From Mactra quadrangularis (taxonomy: Eukaryota > Mollusca > Bivalvia > Venerida > Mactridae): a stretch of DNA of 64,000 nt. Where the stretch lies: contig CM046297.1 of assembly GCA_025267735.1 (NCBI GenBank), positions 24,640,011-24,704,010 on the forward strand, read 5' to 3'. Within the stretch, counting starts at the first letter, position 1, and the number at the start of each line of letters is the position of its first letter. This document shows, one piece after another, positions 1 to 12,894 of the stretch. The notes under the pieces were generated by a model. The model was not told the DNA's origin. It saw only the letters and a list, made by a program, of their open reading frames with translations, and ran no database searches. The position numbers and the translations under genes are program-made.

Positions 1-400
1 TTAATTCAAATTTCAATATATTTGCCTTCAAAGCGTGGGTTTATGTTAAATGTATATCAAGAACTGCATCTTTCTACAATTTATGCTCCATGCTGTTTAT
101 ACTTTTTTAGTCGAAATTACAATTATAATACATTTTCGTGAACTTTACATTCGTACCGAAACCATTTCATACTTGAAAAAAGCAAATATTAATTTAGCAG
201 ATTTTCGAGTTTCGTGTTATCAAATTTCAGTAACACTTTTAGTTAGTCCATATTATTTAGTTTTAAGCTCAAATTAATGTATAAATGCATATTTGAAGTA
301 AATTATATTAATAAATGAATCGAATCGAAAAAAATCGAATCGAAAGAAAAAGTATTGAATCGTATCGAATCGACTTTCCTGTGAATCGTTGCAGCACTAC
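1..400. repeat. AT-rich start; CGAATC-rich end of a possible DNA transposon
   Basis: Bases 1-300 are plain AT-rich sequence with no recognisable gene. Bases 315-375 contain repeated ATCGAATC-like words and end in GAATCGTTGCAGCACTAC, which resembles the terminal part of hAT-type elements. The opposite end is not visible, so this is either a truncated copy or an element that starts before the window. Confidence 0.3.
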
Positions 401-442
401 TAATGAATGGTGCATTAACAATGTTAACCTCCCAATTGAGCA

Positions 443-738
443 GCCCGGCTAGCTCAGTTGGTAGCACGCAAGTCTACTGATTAAGGGATAGTGGGTTCGA
501 TTCCTGGGCGGGGCATACTTGCATGGAGCTTGGTCATGAAACGGCCTTCTCCATCCTACCAATGATTTTTATTATGTAGTTCAGATGTCAACTGACCACT
601 GACGAAAGTATGCTCTTAGTAGTTGGTTAACAGCTAAATCCAGAGATTTAGCCTTCCCAGGAGCAGTGTGTAGGTTGACTGACCACCGTTATATGACCTA
701 TACAATGTTTTGCTACAACTTTAAACCCAACCAAAAAA
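443..738 (+). mobile_element. tRNA-derived SINE, family 1, near full length
   Basis: The head has a tRNA-like A box (TAGCTCAGTTGGTAGCACGC) and B box (GGGTTCGATTCCTGGGC), consistent with an internal Pol III promoter. The body contains 'gagcttggtcatgaaac' and 'gtcaactgaccactga'. The tail is TGACCTATACAATG followed by TTTAAACCCAACC and an A-run. Four related copies lie at 2943-3236(-), 12590-12894(-), 35677-35970(+) and 49119-49336(-). Confidence 0.85.
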
Positions 739-1504
739 AACCGCAAAAAAGATCTCCCAATTGACAATATGTCGCCATCATAGTAGAAGAGTGCAGTAAC
801 CTTGAGCATAATTTATTGTTCACCAAAAAATGACAGACAGGATTTGAGATCAAGTGCCTATGCTCTAAATATTATCTATTGTGACTTATTCCAGTATCTC
901 ATTTACCATCTACGTATTGTAGCATGCTATGTACATAAGTAGTCTGAGGTTCATTAAATATACATGATGGTTAAGGCAGTGATTACTTCAAAGGGAAACT
1001 TTTTACACCAGCTTGACTGTACTATCTCTTCCATGATAATATTGTATCCTTTGTTTATCGCTACCATTATCCTCCATCTACAATATCGGAATTTATTTAT
1101 CAAAGTTATTGACGGTGACCTTGTCGATTCTGTTTGACCTTGAGGATTTCGAAATGAGGCTCCGGTTGCCAATTTTCTGACTAGTGTATAATGACACGTA
1201 TGTATAAGTTTGACTGATTTCAAAGTCTGTTTTATGTTTAACTTTGTAGACCACACTGAAGTTAGACCTAAATCGGTAATGTTTGCACTACCAAACTAGG
1301 GTAAAATGTTTCTGTACTTTTGCTTGCGTGCATTATTGATGGCACTGAAGTTTTTTCTCCAGGACTGTTTTGAGTGAGTTTTTGTGCAATTAAATTTTTC
1401 ACAGGCAATTGCTTGATTTTTGGTTTTATATTAATTGGTTAAATTATCAGCTAGCTTGAGTTTATAATTAAAAAATTTCAACTGGCAGGACCGAATGTCC
1501 AATG
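739..1504. other. Unannotated AT-rich stretch
   Basis: No splice-bounded coding segment, RNA gene or repeat could be recognised. A 100-codon minus-strand ORF at 954-1256 has no family features and no splice context and is treated as chance. Confidence 0.5.
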
Positions 1505-2065
1505 TAGGGCTGTCATGATAGGTCAGAAGCGTATTGCGATATACTGCAATACACCTGCAATGTATCACGATACATACCCCGATATATTGTGGGTTTTTAG
1601 ATTCATTGTTTTTAACAGAAACATTGCAATTCTTACATGCAGCTACTGATAGAATATACATGATTGTAGCCTCTATAAGTGATTGTGATAAATTATGTGT
1701 TTTGCATATAAAAAAATGCTTAAGTTGAAGAAAATAATAACCCCTTTAGCTGCAGAACATCCTAGCAATCAAGCTCCTAGACGTCATGCTTGGTTCACAA
1801 ATTCATGTCCTGAGTATTTGATTCTATGACATGTTTTGCAACAGTTCCGTTCAATCAATCTAACGTGCCCCAATCGTTTAAATTCTTGTAACTTAAGCTT
1901 AGATTGAATGAACAATGGAAAAACTGACGTTTCGCTACTTTCGCAAAGAGAATACTTTTTCCAATGAAAAAAAGTGTCGCCAAATACCGGTACATTAAAT
2001 TTGTACCGCGGTACGTATTGTCGCAGCTGTGTATTGCAATATACCGGTATATTGTGACAGCCCTA
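1505..2065. mobile_element. hAT-type MITE with 8-bp target duplication
   Basis: Starts TAGGGCTGTCATGATA and ends TATTGTGACAGCCCTA, so the terminal inverted repeats match. The flanking octamers are GTCCAATG (1497-1504) and GTCCAGTG (2066-2073), an 8-bp duplication with one mismatch, as expected of hAT elements. Subterminal sequence on both sides contains ATACCGGTA-type and TATTGCAATA words. There is no transposase ORF, so it is non-autonomous. Confidence 0.85.
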
Positions 2066-2942
2066 GTCCAGTGCAAATGAAAGTTTGTCAAGAAGACTGC
2101 CATTGGTATCATGGTGATCCCCTATGCCGTCAGGCTATATTATGCACCATAGTTTACTGTTTCCTACTCCAAACATAATGTGTGAAGATTCCAGACTTAT
2201 ACTATTATAGGGGCTAAATGGGATAATCTGTGCCCATGATACAGTCGTATTTAAATCACTGCCGAAGGATGGCCACCATATCATTAGTCCTCATAAATTT
2301 GTCTTAATTTTTTTGTTTAAGGATGTCATTTAGGTTTGAGATTGTATATGAAGTGAAGTCCTTTGAGCTTGGCCTTAAATTGCAAAATTATCCTGATTTA
2401 TAGCCACTAAGGTTTTGCAAACATGTTTTGAACATGTTACCCCCCCCCCCCTTCAAAATGGCTACCTCAAGACTCGAAAAGTACTTTTGTCAACAAGCTT
2501 TGAGTTAATTTTATATTAGGTAAGAGTGGGCTCTTAATTAGTTTGTTAGAACCAGAGCTCCAAATGTTAAGCTCCTATACCCACAAAATGCAAGTGGATT
2601 TTGAAAATTGCAAATAACTTTTATTTTAAGGCCCAAATTTTGCAGGTTGGAATTATCCCGAAAGCATTACTTTCTAAACTGATGAGGCTCAAATCAGCAT
2701 TAGAACGGCCAGAAAAATAGATAGTATGATCTTGTAGCTCTACTTAGTTTATAAAGTCAAATGTTTGGGGAAAATTGCTATTGCTTTTTCATTTTACAAG
2801 TTGAAATAAAATCGACTCGAAAAAATCGTCCTTTTTCTGTTAAATTTGAGCCCTTATATGAATGAACCATGGGTCTAGTCATTCAGGTTAGATAACTGCT
2901 GTTAGAGTTCTAATAAAGAGACAAGTTCGTATGTTTGTTTTG
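2066..2942. other. Unannotated stretch with a p53-like site
   Basis: No gene is seen. A C10 homopolymer lies near 2441. Two CATG-centred decamers at 2419-2439 are described separately. Confidence 0.4.
2419..2439. promoter_or_regulatory. p53-family-like response element (sequence match only)
   Basis: AAACATGTTT, a 1-bp spacer, then GAACATGTTA. The first decamer fits RRRCWWGYYY exactly and the second at 9 of 10 positions. There is no evidence of use. Confidence 0.25.
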
Positions 2943-3236
2943 TAGGGTTTAAAGCCGTAGCAACACATTTTATAGGTTATATAACGGGGGTCAGTCAACC
3001 TACTGTTCCTGGAAATGCTAAATCTCTAGAATTAGCAGTTATCCAACTACTAAGCACATACTTTCTTCAGTGACTAACAACTGCCCTACATAATTAAGAA
3101 TCATTGGTAGGAGGGAGAATAGCCGTAGAAAAAATTTCATGACCAAACTCGACAAAAGTATGCCCTGCCCGGGAATCGAACCCACGACCCCTGGATCAGT
3201 AGACTTGCGTGCTACCAACTGAGCTAGCAGGGCGGC
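2943..3236 (-). mobile_element. tRNA-derived SINE, family 1, inverted
   Basis: Read on the minus strand it has the tRNA-like head (GCCCTGCTAGCTCAGTTGG) at 3236 and the shared tail (GTGTTGCTACGGC-type, then TTTAAACCC) near 2943. It is the same family as 443-738, inserted in the opposite orientation. A 102-codon minus-strand ORF (3039-3347) runs through it and is an artefact of the repeat. Confidence 0.85.
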
Positions 3237-3392
3237 ATAAAAGAGCTTAGAAAAACGCAAACCTAGAAAAATAGATAGGATTGCCTGCAATGTTCCTTGA
3301 ACTACATATACTTTAAACAATGGTAATAAATTTAGTGTGTACAGCATAAATACCCAAAAAAATTAAATAATTTGTCTTTAACATTTCAAACC

Positions 3393-3672
3393 CTGGTTGA
3401 TAGCGCAAATTGGTCGCATGCCTGGATTTTGAATCTAGTGTCCTTAAGGGGGTATGGGTTCGAATCCCACCCAAGAAGATTATACCCTTCCATGAAAATT
3501 TTACGATAATGACAATTTTCCTCCGTTAATAAGAAGTATGGAGAAGTTTCTGGCCATGTGGAAGAGTAGGTGAAAACTGATTATAGACAAGGGCCCAGGA
3601 AGGCTAGGATAGGTATGCTGGATGCGGTAAAATAACCTAAGCGGCGGTAAACCCTGTACGTATAAATAAATT
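3393..3672 (+). mobile_element. tRNA-derived SINE, family 2
   Basis: The head resembles GGTTGATAGCGCAAATTGG and the B box is GGGTTCGAATCCCACC. The body is 'ttatacccttccatgaaaat ... ctccgttaat ... atggagaagtt ... ggaaggctagg'. The tail is TGACCTAAGC-like, then GGTAAACCC and AATAAATTAA. Related copies lie at 5953-6222, 31031-31313, 38997-39180 (headless), 40259-40533, 44765-45038 and 63627-63665 (head only). Confidence 0.85.
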
Positions 3673-4249
3673 AAACATTTTAATCTTACGCATTAATCGA
3701 AAATCTTATTCAATAATATTTTGATAAACCATATCATTTGTAATCATTAATGCACAACATAATATAATTTCCTCTAAACCTGAGTTTTAAAGGTACACAT
3801 TTGCAGATTTTGACTTAAATATCAACTTTTTTTTAAAACTATCAAAATTTAATGGAAATTTTTGAAAGCAGGAAAGTAGTGTTCTGATAATGACAATTTT
3901 AGTGCAAACTGACGTACAACTACAAATGATGGTGTTTCATGTTGTAAAAATCTACCCCGTCTGACACGGTATAGACAATTTTAGTTCATTCTGTGACTTT
4001 TTTGTGTATATTCCTTGCAACATTTAGGTCAGTTTAATAATAAGTATTAAAAAGTTTTGACACAATTACAGACACTGAATGGTATTTTGACATTATAGAA
4101 AAAATTAAACCCAATCTGTGAACTAGTACCTTTAAAGTCAATAATTACAAATTTCTTCCTTGGTTAAACTCGTATCACGGTTATCTATAAAAGGTTATTT
4201 CAGAATAGTTGTTAAAAGAATTCTAATGATTTTTCCTTTGTTTCTTATG

Positions 4250-4445
4250 GTTGCCGTAGTAATTTGTTCACAAATGTTTGATTTTTTTCCGTTGTCGTAA
4301 GTTTGGCTAGTGAAGTTGTGATTCTAGCCGAGTCTTTTCTTTTTCTATGAAAGGAGATCACCTGCCTCTTGTGTACTGTGATGAACAATACAGTGTGTGA
4401 AAACACTAGTTTATCAATTTACTTGCTTTCCGTTACCACGGCAAC
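4250..4445. repeat. Inverted-repeat segment with X-box-like termini
   Basis: The left end GGTTGCCGTAGTAAT and right end GTTACCACGGCAACC are inverted copies of each other about 200 bp apart, suggesting a small foldback element. GTTACCACGGCAAC at 4432-4445 is an exact match to the RFX X-box consensus GTNRCCNNRGYAAC. The left end matches at 13 of 14 positions. No target duplication was confirmed. Confidence 0.5.
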
Positions 4446-5952
4446 CATATGTTACCAAGTGATGCTGGGGAAATTAGGCGAGGCTCACAGCTTTTCTGCC
4501 TCATATGGGGATGTGTTGTGAAGGCAGAAAGACGTGAACTGCTGAGCATTTTTAGTTTTTACATTTTTTTTACCCGAAGCCAGAGGTATGTCGTTTGATT
4601 AATATTTTATTGTATAATTTTTGTTTTTTATTTAACGATATTTTGTTTATTTATCTATTTATTTATTTAAAAGAAAATTTGGTTTGTTTTTTTTTTGTTG
4701 CCATTGTGCTTTTTAAACGTAACATTAAATATTTCTATAATATTATGAAAGCTTTTTTCTGGAATTTGATTTTTTAAAAATTTAGACTTAATGTTAAAAA
4801 GTCTGGAATTTTTCTTTGCATTTATGTTGGTATGATTTTATATAAATAAACTTATTATAAAGTCTGGTATTTGTTTCAAGAAATTTTTCTGTTAAATTAA
4901 ACTATAAACTATACTAGCTTTGCCTTGGCCTCCATCACTTGAGTACAAAAATATTTTTTGAGAATTGTCTTTTAATTTCTCATACCAATAATTATGTTAA
5001 AAATATTCTTAGATATTTAATTTGTTATCTTTAATAAATTGCTTTCCTCTCATTATAAGAGTAATGGTGAAAATTGACTTCAGGCAAGAATATATAAATT
5101 AAATATAATTTGCATACATTAAATCAGTTAAAAGTAGTGTTAAGTTACTGGATAGGGAATACCTGGTCAATTTGTACAAGGCTTTCATTTTCTTCTCATT
5201 TATGATAAATAACGATATTAATTAAGCTAAATTTCCTTTTTTTCTAAATTATTTGTGTACCTTTATAATTTCTTCATAATATCGTTCACATAAGTTTTGG
5301 ATTGATATTTATACATAAAGTTATTCAAATTATACTCACTCATAAAATTTTCAGAATGTTTTGCTTGCATTTTTTTAATTTGAAAATTCAAAAAAATGCA
5401 AAAGTTGTCGCAAAACAGTTTATAATTAAAGCTCCAATATATTACTGAACTTTGAACTTTTGCGATTTGCCTTTTATATTTGTAACTTATTCCTTAGCAG
5501 TAAATTCAATCAACTTTAAATTCCTTACTTAGCAGTAAATTCAATTATATTATAGTAACTTTTAATTGAATTTCTGTGAGTTGTGATTTTTCTATATTTC
5601 CAAAAGTCGTAATCTTGAATATTTTTCAGCCTTGCTGTTTTTGTCTTTACATTACATAATTACCTGCATAATTATATAGGCATTAGCTGTATAAAGAATT
5701 ATTTCACTCGTCTTGAAACCCTGAGCTTAGTTTTTACCAAGTTTTCCCTGATTTTCATATTTTTGTGACGTTTTCCTCCTATAATAAGTAGAATAAAATT
5801 GGTTCTAAGGCAAAAGTTATGACGTTCTCTGTGTTATATTATTTTGTCTCCACATTTATTTGTCTGACTCGTATTTATGACTGTCTCCCGGCCAATTAAT
5901 ATTTTCTATTTTATATACATATATGTGAAAATTAGCTATGTAGTATTTGATA
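4446..5952. other. AT-rich stretch without recognised features
   Basis: Long T-runs and TTTA repeats occur near 4640-4700. A 60-codon ORF at 4595-4777 is low-complexity translation of T-rich DNA and is not called. Confidence 0.5.
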
Positions 5953-6222
5953 TGCACAGTTAGAAGAGCGCCGGGATTTCTAATCTAGTTTCCCCGAAGG
6001 TGTAAGGTTTTGAATCCCACCTGGGGCAGTTATACCCTTCCATGAAAATTGATAATAATTTTAAATTTCCTCCATTGATAAGGGATATGGAGAAGTTGCT
6101 GGCCTTGTGGAAAGATAGATGAGCACTGGTTATAGTCAAGGATCCAGGAAAGCTTGTTTAGGTGCCCTGGTGTCCCTAAAATGACCTAAGCTGGGTTAAA
6201 CCCAACTTAAACAAAATAAATA
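5953..6222 (+). mobile_element. tRNA-derived SINE, family 2, eroded head
   Basis: Keeps 'gcgccgggatttctaatctag', a B-box remnant (TTTTGAATCCCACC), 'ttatacccttccatgaaaat', and the tail 'atgacctaagctgggttaaa' followed by an A-rich end. The A box is largely lost. Confidence 0.8.
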
Positions 6223-8637
6223 TAAGAATTTCCTAAACTTAATATTATGATTGAAAAGGGTTTTCCAATCTATACCTTTTGGAATCCCTAATGTTTTTTA
6301 CTGTACCAGAATTGTATTGTATTGAATTACAAATGTAGCTAACTGGACTTACAATACAAATCAAGGGCTTTGTGCAAAACGGTAGTAACTCACTCTATTT
6401 TTAAATTAAGTTATAACTGTTATGCGATAAGCCCGCAAAATGGCGTATGATTCTCCTTAAAGATTTTTTGAACAAGGTGTAATTATTCTATTTGTCTCAT
6501 TTCTTAGAATTTCTTATCTAAGGCGTGTAAATGTCAGAGGTGATGTTTTGATGTAAAATTATAGAAAGAGGAGAAGAAATTTGAAATATTATTGGAAGTG
6601 TTAAAGTTTGTAGAATGATATTTTCAGGAAAGTTCCAATGTAAAGACTACCTTGGATATGGTTATAGTATATGTTCTGTAATGCTGGCATAGTTATTGCA
6701 GAATTCTGACAATTTTTAAGTCCTGAACGCTTTTAATTTGAGGAGAAAAAAGGCTAATCCCTTTATAAAGAGTGTTCTAAAAGTAGAACTTTAGTATTTG
6801 TTCTGACAAGGGGACTTAAAATTAATGACTGGTGAATCCAAGGAATTTTAGCTAGGTAAATAGGGGACTTGAAGTCAGGTTAATAGGAGACGTAAAGTCA
6901 GGTCATTAGGGGACTTATATACAGGCAATGGACCTTTAATTAGGTAAACCAGGAGGATGGGTGTCCTGGAGTTCTTGTGAATTAATCAGAATGTTTAAAT
7001 TAGGTGCAGTTACTATCATTATATATGAGTCTTAGTGTTGGATTGGAACATTAAGTCTAACTAAAGACAATATAATAGTTTACCTTAAGTAGATAAAATT
7101 GTTCAGTCTACCTGTGCTTATCTTCCACCTTATCAAATTAATAATGTTTGTGGGAAGGTAAAAATCAACAATCATTATTCCCATGGGGTCAAATTGCTAT
7201 GGTAGGGCTTTCATAGCTGTGTGCATGATCAAAGTTCCTAGGTCCCTAGGGGACTAGAAAGTCAATATTGGAATCATTCAGCCACTGTCAGTGATTGGGA
7301 AACCTATTAAAATTACTCATAAATATTTGCCTTAAGGGTAAAAGGTGTATTGATACAAGTCAGTTTGATATTCTGTTTGTTCATCGTACCAAGGAAGGGT
7401 GGGAAGGAGTTTGAGTTTTAATTTCTACTGATATATAAATAAGTAATGTGGGAGTTTACTGTTAGTAACGCATGATTAGATTGAAGACATGTTACATCAT
7501 GGATGAAAGATTTCAGGATTTGTTCTTACTAGGGCACTAGACAACTTTTGGGGACTGGTACCCATACCATTTATAAACAGTATGGGGAATTTTCAGTCAC
7601 CTCATAAATGTGTACAGTTGAGACTTTTACCAGTCACATTTACTCTAAACAATTTTCTACCATTGATTTGAATAGCTAGTATAGATTTTGTTGCCGAATG
7701 AAAAACAAATTTTAATGATATTTTGAAGGGAAATTTTATCTGAGATAGGGGAAAAAAAATGACTTTGAGAGGGAAATGGGGCCCATATTAGGCCCAAAAA
7801 TATGCCAAACGAATACCCTGTGTTCTAAAATATAAGGATTTTTTGTGACCTAAAAATGACCTTTTTCTTATTAAAAACAGCTAAAAACTGTAACTTTGTT
7901 TTCTATCTTTCTTTAATCCCCTTTGAGAAATACTAAATGTATTTAGGCACTGATTTTAATTCGTCAATTTATAAACTCTCCTTCTTGATCCGAAGGCTTA
8001 CCTTCATAGTTCAAAGGTTCTGAACCAAATTTAACATATTTGCTTGACAAAAGTGAAAAACACTCAACAAATATGATGAATAAATATAATTTCATTCTGA
8101 ATTTCAATTCTATTGACATCTCTGAAAACCATTATTCCACAATACTTCCCTCATACTCTTCTTTTATTTTCACTTGTATTTTATTTTACTTTTCCTCAAT
8201 TGAATATATTTTCTTGTAGCGATGTCTTAATGTCCTCCTTTTATCTATTAGTTTGTCGATTAAAAATTAGGAGTGAAGCCATCACATGACTGAATTTTGT
8301 CTTTTTATATTAGGCTAGATGCCACTAAATCTTTATTATTTAGAAAGGTCTGACGACACTAAATGTGGAACAATCTGCAGTTTGTCTCAGTGTAAATTAA
8401 CTATGATTCTCTTTGCAAGGCGAAAACTCATAAAATTTGTAACCTCTATTATGCCTTACTTCTATAGCAGGGATAATACCATTAAATTTTTTTCTTCATT
8501 GGTTTTACACCTAAGGCAAGGTCAAACACCTACAAATTTTAAATTTATTGGTCTTACATCTGTAGCATTTTAAGTAGGACTCCTACAAGTAATACATATA
8601 TGTGGTTTGACTTTAGAAATACATTCTGGGAGCAGGG
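6223..8637. other. Unannotated stretch with short direct repeats
   Basis: Near 6800-6960 a loose ~30-bp motif recurs ('aggggacttgaagtcaggt' and variants). Otherwise no coding exon, RNA gene or repeat was recognised. The ORF at 8319-8573 has no supporting context. Confidence 0.45.
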
Positions 8638-8862
8638 AGTGGCCAAGCGGTTAAGTAGTTGGACTGGTAATCATTGGATATCCAGCTCCGCATTGGTTCA
8701 AAACCCATCAAAAACCTACCCTGTTGGTTTCCTCCAGCAAGAAATTTTATCCTGCTAGCTCAGTACTAGGGGACCATGAAGCACATTCCAAAGTGATGAA
8801 TCTACGTTGTATAAAAACTTATTTCACAATCAAGCTTAAATAAATTAATATAAAAAGAAATA
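8638..8862 (+). mobile_element. SINE with tRNA-Leu/Ser-like head
   Basis: The head contains GTGGCCAAGCGGTTAAG, typical of class II tRNAs (Leu/Ser), followed by a B-box-like GGTTCAAAACCC. The body runs to an AT-rich AATAAATTAA tail. A degraded relative may lie at 36344-36480 ('gcaggagcagtgattaag'). Confidence 0.7.
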
Positions 8863-9540
8863 CATTGTTTTGTGGTCTGGCAACTGAAATGGTGGCCAGA
8901 CTCCTATCAAATGTTTGCCTTATAGAACTGCGAACAAAATATTGTTACTACATTAAGTATATTGGATGAATGTAGGCTTTAAGATGAAAGACAATAATTG
9001 CTGTGATATATGCAGTAGTGAAAGATAGTGCTATACTTATTATTCAAATTATTTGAAGATGCTTATTTATCTTTTCTACAAATATTTGAAGGTGCAATTT
9101 CTCTTGCACTAGGGCTTAAGGCCTTAAGCCACCTGACTAAAATATATTTCCTTTCAAATGAAGATCTACTTTGAAAACTAAATAATTCTTAGTCTTTTTT
9201 GTGTAAAACAGATTGTGATCATATCAATTTATGTAAAACCTCCTTTGATTGGATAATTCAAAGAATTTCCTTGGATTAAACTTGAAACAAGGTTTCTAAT
9301 TGGATACTAATGTCTTTTGATCAGAAAATCACCCTAAGATTATACTTTTTGCTTGATGACAATAGAGTGTTTTGATCTCCTGTGGCTTCAATGTTCCTAT
9401 GATCTTTATTGATTTTTGCTCATCTTTGAGTTCATTTTTACATCTTTGACTTAATTTTCAGTCCTTTGGGAACAATTAGCTTTTCTCCAGTAATCAAAGA
9501 GCTGATGACACTGATAAAATAACTACTGAACTTTAAAGTA

Positions 9541-9760
9541 ATTAGAACTTAAACATGTTTGAACATGTTAATACTTTACGATGTTGGAACATGTTTTAAA
9601 AATACTTTATATGTTTGAATGTGTTTTCATACTTGAACATTTCGGAACATGTTTTGATGTTGCTGGCTTAAAAATGTTTCGATACTTTTGGCTTGAACAC
9701 TGATCCTCTTATATACTTTTGACTTGAACATGTTTTCTATACTTTTGGCTTGATTTGCTG
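9541..9760. repeat. Degenerate minisatellite rich in GAACATGTT
   Basis: The words GAACATGTTT and 'acttttggcttgaaca' recur with variable spacing. Exact RRRCWWGYYY decamers occur at 9551-9560, 9587-9596, 9645-9654 and 9726-9735. A 9-of-10 match at 9561-9570 directly abuts the first, giving a spacer-free 20-mer. Confidence 0.6.
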
Positions 9761-11399
9761 TGAGTTTTATTTTACATAACATTGTTTAAAATGGTTTGAA
9801 ATTTCCTTCATGGTAACTTCATTGAATTTTGTTTCTTTTCCCTTTAACATAACTATTCGGTTTTCAATAAAGATGCATGTCTGCAGTACATAGCTCCATA
9901 GTTAAACATATCAAGCTTCTTTGTGATTAAACACATTTGACATGATTAAATATGTTCAAGCATGCCTTAGCAAAAGGGTAGGAACATCAAATATTCTGAT
10001 TCAATTTTTTATTTTAAATAGTTTGCCACTCTATCATTTCTACTGTCATTCAAAAAATGATACTTTCAGTACTTTGATTAAAACAAATTTTCCAACCGTA
10101 TACAATTCATCATGAGAACTTTCACTGCCTCCTACTTAAGTCCACTCCTCAAAAGTTAATATTTAATCATTAAAATGAGATCACCATCATGAAAACAACT
10201 ATTGGGGGATCAGAAATAAAAACTTCAGTGTGTTCCAGTATAAACTTCCCTCATAAAATACTAGACCAGATGTGACTTAAGTTGTCCATAGATGGCCATT
10301 GAGAAAAAATGTTAATTATAGCCTACAATGATCAACTGATTGGTAGAAAACGGTAATCATTCTGGTTTAATGTCTTTACACTGTCATTATATATACTGTA
10401 AGACGTCTTTATCTTAGCCAAAGCTCTTTGATTTGTTATTTTTCTGTTGGAATTCTCATGATTTTCCATGACTTAAAAAATGGACTTTTAGTTAAAGTAT
10501 ATCTCTCTATGATTATAAAAATGATTTTTTTCTATGTTTGATGTGAAAAAACAAACAGTTTTTCTTTTTTTGTTCTAGAGTTTTAGCTTTTATACGCTAA
10601 ATTTATGGCTCATACTAAAGCACATGTTACTTACTTTTCCAATTCTTGTGTCAATGTTTTATACTTTAACAAAATATAGACAACTGTATGTTATTTCTTA
10701 ATGAAATATAATGTTTATCAACCAAAGAACTATCAAAATCTGATTCTTGAAATACTAAGGGGTTGAATCAGTCTACCAATTTAGCCAGTGGGCCCTGGAC
10801 TGAGTCCACAAATACTGCTGTCCAGTGACTTTTAGAATTTTACTGGACGAAATGTCCAGTGCTAATTAAAGTTTGTAGTGAAGAACTGTGTTTGGACAAA
10901 ACATTTGTTTTGAAAATAAATGACCAATAAATTTTTTTTGTAAAAAAGTGTGATTTAACGCTACATAGATATAATCTCGTTAATGAGTTAATCAATCTTT
11001 ATTTGGTTAATTAATGATTTTATAAACCTAAACAATACAGTTAGTATAAGACTCGGGCATCAATACAGGTTTTATTACCGAAGTTTAGATGTTTATTGTT
11101 CGATTATTTCTATAATTAAACTTCTGACTTCATTAATATTTCAGGACCATTAGGCTGACTCTAATTTATCAATGTTTCAAATATTCTATGGACCTAACCT
11201 TAAAAAACACTGAAATTAAATGAATTGTTATACAATCTTTATACAGGCATTATGAATAGTATAAATGTTTCTTGCTTTTGACTTACGATGATTTTTATCA
11301 TAAGATTTATTGTGGAAAGCACCAATGGTTTATTAAATGAACCTTTTAAGATTTCCAAATTTTCATCTCAAGTTTGACTGAATTTGTTGTTTAATATAA
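9761..11399. other. Unannotated AT-rich stretch
   Basis: No gene, RNA or repeat recognised. Confidence 0.45.
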
Positions 11400-11605
11400 T
11401 TTGATGGTGAGTGACCTTGTTTTTAGAAATTTTGAAGATCTGTGACCTTTTTTTTAGAAATTTTGATGGTGTGGGACCTTGTTTTTAGAAATTTTGATGG
11501 TCTGTGATCTTGTTTTTTAGAAATATTGATGGTGTTTGATCTTGTTTTTTTAGAAATTTTGGTGGTGTGTGACCTTGTTTTTTTTAGAAATTTTGATGGT
11601 GTGTC
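11400..11605 (+). repeat. Minisatellite, ~33-bp unit, about 6 copies
   Basis: The unit is 'tttagaaattttgatggtgt' followed by 'gtgaccttgttt'. The T-run between copies varies in length. Confidence 0.8.
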
Positions 11606-12065
11606 ATGCTTAGTTCTACCGAAATTCCTTCTTGTCTCCCAGTTCTAAACGACAGGTTTAAAGTTCATTGCTCAAAGAAACAGTAAGTTTGGTTTAGGTT
11701 AGGCTTAGTTTTAGGCTAGAAGTTATGCAGAGCTCAGGCTATCTAATAATTACAGGTTTAACGTCATCGTTACCACTCAGCTGTGCTAACTCCTGCCGTG
11801 CCCACTCCTATTTTCACTACTCTGAAGCTTCACTTAGTTATGGGTTAAGGCAATCACTAGAACACCATTGTATGGCAAGGCATTAAATAACAAAGCACAG
11901 CCTATGTATTTAATTTGTTTGGCCTTTGTTCAAGTTTGATAATTACCAGTTATTTGAAGTTGACTGATTCAATTCCTTAGACAGTTATAAAAATTGAAAG
12001 CCTCTACATTTTATTGTCTGATTTGAGTTGATTAAATGTTAGTTTATCTACTCTGGCTATACTTT

Positions 12066-12450
12066 AATTGTCATTGATTGGTTTGACTTTAACATCGATT
12101 GGTTTGACTTTTGATACCTCCACTGGTGTGGATAGAGCAATTGGCTGCCTTTGAGTTTTGATTCTTAATGGCAGGAGAGCTAAATACAGTGGAGTTCTGA
12201 ATTGTCATTGATTGGTTTGACTTTGGATGCCTTCACTGTGTAGATAGAACATGACAGCTAGTCTGTAAGTTTTGGTTCTTAACGGCTGTAGAGCTAAATA
12301 CAGTGGAGTATCTGAATTGTCATTGATTGGTTTGACTTATGCATCAATTGTTTTGACTTTTGATACCTCCACTGGTGCGGATAGAGCAAGGCAGTCTTTG
12401 AGGTTTTATTTAAAATATTAGTAGTGGTAAATATAGTGGAGTTCTGAATG
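12066..12450 (+). repeat. Three imperfect direct repeats of ~120-150 bp
   Basis: Each copy begins 'attgtcattgattggtttga', passes through 'acctccactggtg' and 'gatagagcaa', and ends near 'aaatacagtggagt'. Copies differ by substitutions and small deletions. Confidence 0.75.
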
Positions 12451-12589
12451 ATATTTTATAAAGGAAAGTTAAAGCAGCTGCCACAACCAATAGGGAACTC
12501 TCTAATTTTAAAGTGTTGAATAAACAATTAGAAGATGACCCACCATTGACAGTGACACATTGTCACAATTCGGCAAATAAGATTGTTTT

Positions 12590-12894
12590 AGTTGGGTTTA
12601 ATGCCGTACATGTAGCAACACATTGTATAGGTTATATAACGGCGGTCAGTCAACCTACTCACTCCTCCTGGAAAGGCCAAATCTCTGGATTTAGCTGTTA
12701 ATTAACTCCTAAGCACATACTTTCCTCTGTGACTGACAACTGCCCTACATAATTAAGAACCATTGGTAGGAGGGAGAATGACAGTAGAAATAATTCTATG
12801 ACCAAGCTCCACCAATTATGCCTTACCCGGGAATCGAACATACAACCCCTCAATCAGTAGACTTGTATGCTAATGACTGAGCTAGCCAGGCGGC
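12590..12894 (-). mobile_element. tRNA-derived SINE, family 1, inverted
   Basis: The tail is at the left (GTTGGGTTTAATGCCGTA, 'gcaacacattgtataggtta') and the tRNA-like head is at the right, ending GAGCTAGCCAGGCGGC. Partly eroded in the A box. Confidence 0.85.

Noticed and set aside
3039..3347. 102-codon minus-strand ORF
   Set aside because: It runs through the inverted SINE at 2943-3236 and translates its tRNA-like head; no coding support.
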